A stretch of 64,000 bases of DNA from CAG-238 sp934277695 (GTDB lineage Bacteria > Bacillota > Clostridia > Peptostreptococcales > Anaerovoracaceae), in NCBI GenBank assembly GCA_934277695.1, contig CAKQVG010000001.1:124001-188000 (forward strand), in the 5' to 3' direction. The notes beneath the pieces were generated by a model, which saw nothing but the letters and a program-made list of their open reading frames with translations, made no database searches and was not told where the DNA came from. Shown here piece after piece: positions 60,584 to 64,000 of the stretch (position 1 is the stretch's first letter; every line of letters starts with the position of its first letter). Both the position numbers and the translations under genes were made by a program.

Positions 60584-61957
60584 TTATACAAAAGAAGTCT
60601 CTTTCGGTTCCAGTCCATATTGCTTCATTTTGTTATTTAAGTTCTGTCTTGTAAGTCCCAGTTGTTCGGCAGCTTTAGAAATGTTTCCACATTCATGCAG
60701 CACTTCTAAAATCAGCTTTTTTTCGTAATTCTTTACCGTTTCCTTTAAAGTTCCGTTTAAAATTGGATATGTATCATCTTTTTCTGGTACCTCATACCAA
60801 CTGATATCCTCCATCTTAATTAGTGGACCGGATGCAAAATTAAAGCAGCCCTCAATTGTGTTTTTTAATTCTCGCACATTTCCATTCCAATGATAACTGT
60901 GAAAGAACTCTTCCGTCTCCCGGTTAAGCCCAAGGATGTTTTTCCCAAAAATTTTGTTATACTGCCTGATAAAGTAAGCTGTAAGGGTATCAATATCACC
61001 ACTTCTTTGCGATAGCTCCGGCAAATCTATCTGAACAACTTTTAACCTGTAATACAAATCATCTCGGAAGGTACCTTCCTGTACCATTTCAAATAAATCT
61101 CTGTTAGTTGCAGTTATAATTCTAACATCAACCTTTATCTCTTCCACTCCACCAACTCGCATGATGGTTCCACTTTCAATCGCTTTCAGCAGCTTCGCCT
61201 GCAAATTAAAATCTAAAGTATTAATCTCATCCAGAAACAGCGTCCCTCCATCGGCTGTTTCCAGCAATCCCTTCCTGTTTTCTGCTCCGGTAAAACTACC
61301 TTTGACTGTACCGAATAAGATGCTTTCCAGCAAATTTGCAGGAATTGCTGCACAATTTTGAGTTATAAATTTTTTCCCTCTCCGCTTGCCGGAAGTGTGG
61401 ATTGCTTCCGCTACCATTTCCTTACCGGTTCCCGTTTTTCCGTAGACTAACACGGATGAATCCGTATCTGCCACCTTTTTAATCACTTTTTTAATTTCAT
61501 TCATGCCCTCCCATCCGGATTTAATATCATGAATTGTATATAGTTCTCCCTTGTTTTCAATGTCCAACGGTGTAATGTGAATATTCACATATTTTTCTGT
61601 CTTTTCAATATACCTTGAAATTTCCGCGGCACCGATAATTTCATCTCCATCAAAAATCGGAATAGTTGTATTAATTTCCCGAACTTTATCTCCCTTGTAA
61701 GTTACCACAGTTTGCAGGCAATTTGCCGTTGGAATTCCCTTTTCCAGTGCTTCCATAACGGTACTTTCTGACAAATCCAGTTCCGGATAGATTTCGCACA
61801 GCCGTTTCCCAATTACCTCTTCCTCTGAAAGATTGTTGATATCATGGCGATTGTTATAATAGTAAACTGCAACTGCATTTTTATCAAAAATTACAGCCCC
61901 ATTAAAGTAATTATACAAGTTCAAAATTTCATTTGCATTTTCTTTCAGTTTATTCAT
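60584..61957 (-). CDS. Sigma-54-dependent transcriptional activator (PAS-AAA-Fis)
   Basis: 457 residues from the ATG at 61957, after AGGAG; an earlier frame start (61984) lies within the upstream gene. PAS-like sensor (about 1-110), AAA+ domain with Walker A GKTGTGKE, the sigma-54 loop GSFTGA, Walker B GGTLFLDEIN, and a C-terminal Fis-type helix-turn-helix (NISKAAEQLGLTRQNLNNKM). It lies just upstream of the sigma-54-driven amidohydrolase unit and is its likely activator. It overlaps the stop codon of the second activator gene by 8 nt. Confidence 0.92.
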   Translation of the reverse strand: MNKLKENANEILNLYNYFNGAVIFDKNAVAVYYYNNRHDINNLSEEEVIGKRLCEIYPELDLSESTVMEALEKGIPTANCLQTVVTYKGDKVREINTTIPIFDGDEIIGAAEISRYIEKTEKYVNIHITPLDIENKGELYTIHDIKSGWEGMNEIKKVIKKVADTDSSVLVYGKTGTGKEMVAEAIHTSGKRRGKKFITQNCAAIPANLLESILFGTVKGSFTGAENRKGLLETADGGTLFLDEINTLDFNLQAKLLKAIESGTIMRVGGVEEIKVDVRIITATNRDLFEMVQEGTFRDDLYYRLKVVQIDLPELSQRSGDIDTLTAYFIRQYNKIFGKNILGLNRETEEFFHSYHWNGNVRELKNTIEGCFNFASGPLIKMEDISWYEVPEKDDTYPILNGTLKETVKNYEKKLILEVLHECGNISKAAEQLGLTRQNLNNKMKQYGLEPKETSFV

Positions 61958-63353
61958 TATTTCTGCTCCTGCGTACTTCTTCACTGTTGATTTGATGCTC
62001 TTGTAACTTGTTGTTTAAGGTTTGCCTGGTAATCCCCATTTTTCTTGCGGCCTCCGTCATGCTGGAAGACTCTGCAAGAACCTTCAGGATAATGCTTCGC
62101 TCAAAAATGCGTGTGCTTTCTTTTAGGCTGCAGCTGCTCGCAGAGGTCGATACTGCTTGGCGGCCTCCACTTTTTAATGCCTTCACGGAATATCTGTCCA
62201 AGCAGTCAATCGTCAATATTTTTTCGTCACAAAGGTTAAATCCACCTTCTATCATGTTACGCAGTTCCCGTACATTTCCCGGCCATGCGTATTGATTGAA
62301 AAGCTCCATCAACTTCGGTTCCACTTCCCGAATACTTTTCCCCATTGTGGTATTATAAAAGTTAATGTAATATTCTGTTAAGGGCGCTATGTCCTCTTTT
62401 CGACTTCTAAGAGGGGGAATATTCAGTTGGACAACTTTCAGTCGGTAGTACAGATCCTCACGTAATCCTCCTCTTTGCATGCACTGTAAAGGGTCTTCAT
62501 TTGTTGCCACAATGATGCGGACATCGATTGGAATTTCTTCTGTGCCACCGATACGGCGAATTTTTTGTTCTTCAATTGCTTTAAGAATTTTAGCCTGTAC
62601 TGCCAAATCCATGGAATTAATTTCATCCAAAAAAAGAGTTCCACCGTTCGCGATTTCAAACAATCCGGGACGGTTTTCAGCTCCGGTAAAGCTTCCTCGT
62701 GTCGTACCGAATAAAATGCTTTCCAGCAGACCTTCCGGAATTGCTGCACAATTTTGCGAGATGTAGCGGCCCCCTTTCCTATTTCCACCATTATGAATTG
62801 CTCTTGCCACAAGTTCCTTCCCGGTACCTGTCTCGCCATAAATGGTCACTGTGGATTTTGTTTTTGCAACTTTCATTATTCGTTCTTTCAGCTTTTGCAT
62901 CTGCGGCGATACAGAGATGATATCATCCAGGCTCTGCGAAATAGCGTTCGTCTCTAAAAAACGAATATCCTCCATATTGATATTAAGGTACTTTTCCTGC
63001 TCGGTCAAATACATAAATATTTCCACAGCGCCAACAATTTTTTTCTCGTCAAAAATTGGCAATGTGCTACACATGGCCCCATAGTGCTCACCTTTGTAAT
63101 TCACTAATTTCTGATAATGCTGGCTCATCGGAATACCTGTGTTAATCACTTGTAGCAGTGTACTGTCTTCCTCGCTAATACTTGGATAAACATCAAAAAT
63201 ACTTTTGCCAACGATTTCTCTTTCCGTAAGAGTGTTGATGTCCTGTCGATTATTATGATAATACTCTATTACACAGTCCCTGTTCACTATAATGCCGCCG
63301 TCATAAAAGTTGTACAGACTCAGCAGCTGCTCTGTATAATCATGCAGTTCCAT
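61950..63353 (-). CDS. Sigma-54-dependent transcriptional activator (PAS-AAA-Fis), tandem paralogue
   Basis: 467 residues; GGAGGCAAA before the ATG. Its N-terminus (LLSLYNFYDGGIIVNRDCVI) closely parallels that of the downstream activator (ILNLYNYFNGAVIFDKNAVA), followed by an AAA+ domain (Walker A GETGTGKE, GSFTGA loop, GGTLFLDEIN) and a Fis-type helix-turn-helix (EAARKMGITRQTLNNKL). The two genes overlap and are translated together. One may serve the amidohydrolase unit and the other the deiminase/permease region, or they may form mixed hexamers. Confidence 0.92.
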   Translation of the reverse strand: MELHDYTEQLLSLYNFYDGGIIVNRDCVIEYYHNNRQDINTLTEREIVGKSIFDVYPSISEEDSTLLQVINTGIPMSQHYQKLVNYKGEHYGAMCSTLPIFDEKKIVGAVEIFMYLTEQEKYLNINMEDIRFLETNAISQSLDDIISVSPQMQKLKERIMKVAKTKSTVTIYGETGTGKELVARAIHNGGNRKGGRYISQNCAAIPEGLLESILFGTTRGSFTGAENRPGLFEIANGGTLFLDEINSMDLAVQAKILKAIEEQKIRRIGGTEEIPIDVRIIVATNEDPLQCMQRGGLREDLYYRLKVVQLNIPPLRSRKEDIAPLTEYYINFYNTTMGKSIREVEPKLMELFNQYAWPGNVRELRNMIEGGFNLCDEKILTIDCLDRYSVKALKSGGRQAVSTSASSCSLKESTRIFERSIILKVLAESSSMTEAARKMGITRQTLNNKLQEHQINSEEVRRSRNNE

Positions 63354-63377
63354 TTTGCCTCCGTTTGAAAAAAATAT

Positions 63378-63393
63378 AAGCTTTCTAAAGCTT
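63378..63393 (-). terminator. Short terminator of the EamA transporter gene
   Basis: AAGCTT arms separated by 4 nt, followed on the minus strand by ATATTTTTTTC. Confidence 0.5.
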
Positions 63394-63410
63394 CCAATAT
63401 CCCATTTTGC

Positions 63411-64000
63411 TCATTCTCCGCATCGCTTCGCTTTTTTTCCCTTTTCAGGTAATTGGGCAACGATAATTGCCGCAATTATGAACAAAATGCCGACAATCTC
63501 TCTAAGCGTAAATGTCTCCTTAAGAAAAACAACGCCGCAAATCGCACTAAACACAGCTTCCAGGCTCATAAGCAGTGCCGCAACCGTCGGATCTGTATAT
63601 TTCTGTGCAGTAACCTGAAGTGCATAGCATACACCGATTCCCAGTATTCCGGCATATAGGATATTGATTCCGCATCCGGCAATCTGCTCCAGAGTAGTAT
63701 CTTCAAAGAATATGGAAAGCACTCCGCAGAAAATGCTCGCAAAGCCGAACTCAACACAGGAAAAGTGCAGTCCGACAAATTCCTGCACATATTTTGAAAT
63801 CAACTGAATGTGCAAAGCAAAAAGCAATGTGCTTCCGAGAATAATCAGATCTCCTTTTTGTATCGAGCTAATTGTTCCCGTAACACAGAGATTGTACAGC
63901 CCTATAACCGCAAAAACGATTCCCCACAGGATGCGCGGGCCTGTTTTTTTGCTAAAAAAGAGTCCAATTACCGGTACAAAGATAATATAAATCGCATTTA
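63411..64000 (-). CDS. EamA-type drug/metabolite transporter (5' end beyond window)
   Basis: The frame is open from the window edge (first full codon at 63998), so 195 C-terminal residues are visible. There are about six hydrophobic segments of the second EamA repeat and the end of the first, with the typical GLYNLCVTG turn and the final segment REIVGILFIIAAIIVAQL followed by a Lys/Arg tail. DMT exporters move amino acids or other small metabolites; the substrate is unknown. Confidence 0.85.
   Translation of the reverse strand, partial: NAIYIIFVPVIGLFFSKKTGPRILWGIVFAVIGLYNLCVTGTISSIQKGDLIILGSTLLFALHIQLISKYVQEFVGLHFSCVEFGFASIFCGVLSIFFEDTTLEQIAGCGINILYAGILGIGVCYALQVTAQKYTDPTVAALLMSLEAVFSAICGVVFLKETFTLREIVGILFIIAAIIVAQLPEKGKKAKRCGE

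Noticed and set aside
1..64000. CRISPR array, rRNA genes, prophage or integrative element
   Set aside because: No regularly spaced repeats, no rRNA sequence, no integrase or phage structural genes were seen; the only mobile DNA is the small IS remnant.

Overview
The window comes from a low-to-moderate GC, anaerobic, amino-acid-fermenting member of the Clostridia (Bacillota). The evidence is the Firmicutes-type rimP-nusA-ylxR-ylxQ-infB-rbfA order, strong Shine-Dalgarno sites, and a selenium-dependent glycine/sarcosine/betaine reductase (Stickland) island. The island has Sec-encoding UGA codons in grdA, grdB and selD and its own tRNA-Sec. I cannot name the species from the sequence.

Layout. 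1-6.9 kb (minus strand) is the translation/transcription core operon: rimP, nusA, ylxR, ylxQ, infB, rbfA, and nrnA cut by the window edge, with a small alarmone synthetase upstream. 7-12.4 kb holds single genes: a Rex-box-preceded aldo/keto reductase with a ferredoxin domain, an isochorismatase-fold hydrolase, a secreted beta-helix protein, a PdaA-like deacetylase and an MFS permease. 12.4-18.8 kb is a complete phosphate operon, pstSCAB-phoU-phoB-phoR. 19-25.8 kb carries thrH, a small alkyltransferase homologue, two NSS-family sodium symporters with a divergent LysR regulator, a YgjP-like metallopeptidase and a DUF4143-type ATPase.

25.8-63.4 kb is the accessory part. It is dominated by sigma-54 control: four Fis-type sigma-54 activators (25.9, 45.0, 60.6 and 62.0 kb) and seven good -24/-12 promoters. 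These stand before (a) a serine-dehydratase-like / racemase-like / membrane protein operon, (b) grdA-trxB-trxA-grdC-grdD with a transporter and a cysteine-desulfurase-like gene, (c) grdE-grdB followed by tRNA-Sec, selA, selB and a LysR gene, (d) an alanine/ornithine-racemase-like gene plus alanine dehydrogenase, (e) an APC amino acid permease, (f) two tandem arginine-deiminase-fold genes, the second broken by an insertion-sequence remnant, and (g) two amidohydrolases flanking a polysaccharide-deacetylase-fold hydrolase. grdX with its activator, and selD followed by yedE, a TusA-like gene and a DUF3343 gene, complete the selenium/Stickland section. The window ends inside an EamA-type transporter.

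Working model (inference). The island couples import and breakdown of amino acids or amide/guanidino compounds (racemases, dehydratase, alanine dehydrogenase, deiminase-fold and amidohydrolase enzymes) to reductive disposal of electrons through thioredoxin and the selenoprotein reductase GrdABCDE, which yields acetyl phosphate. Separate sigma-54 activators would sense individual substrates through their N-terminal PAS-like domains. A 12-bp palindrome at the same distance (about -64) upstream of both the grdE and the dehydratase promoters suggests that these two operons share regulator specificity.
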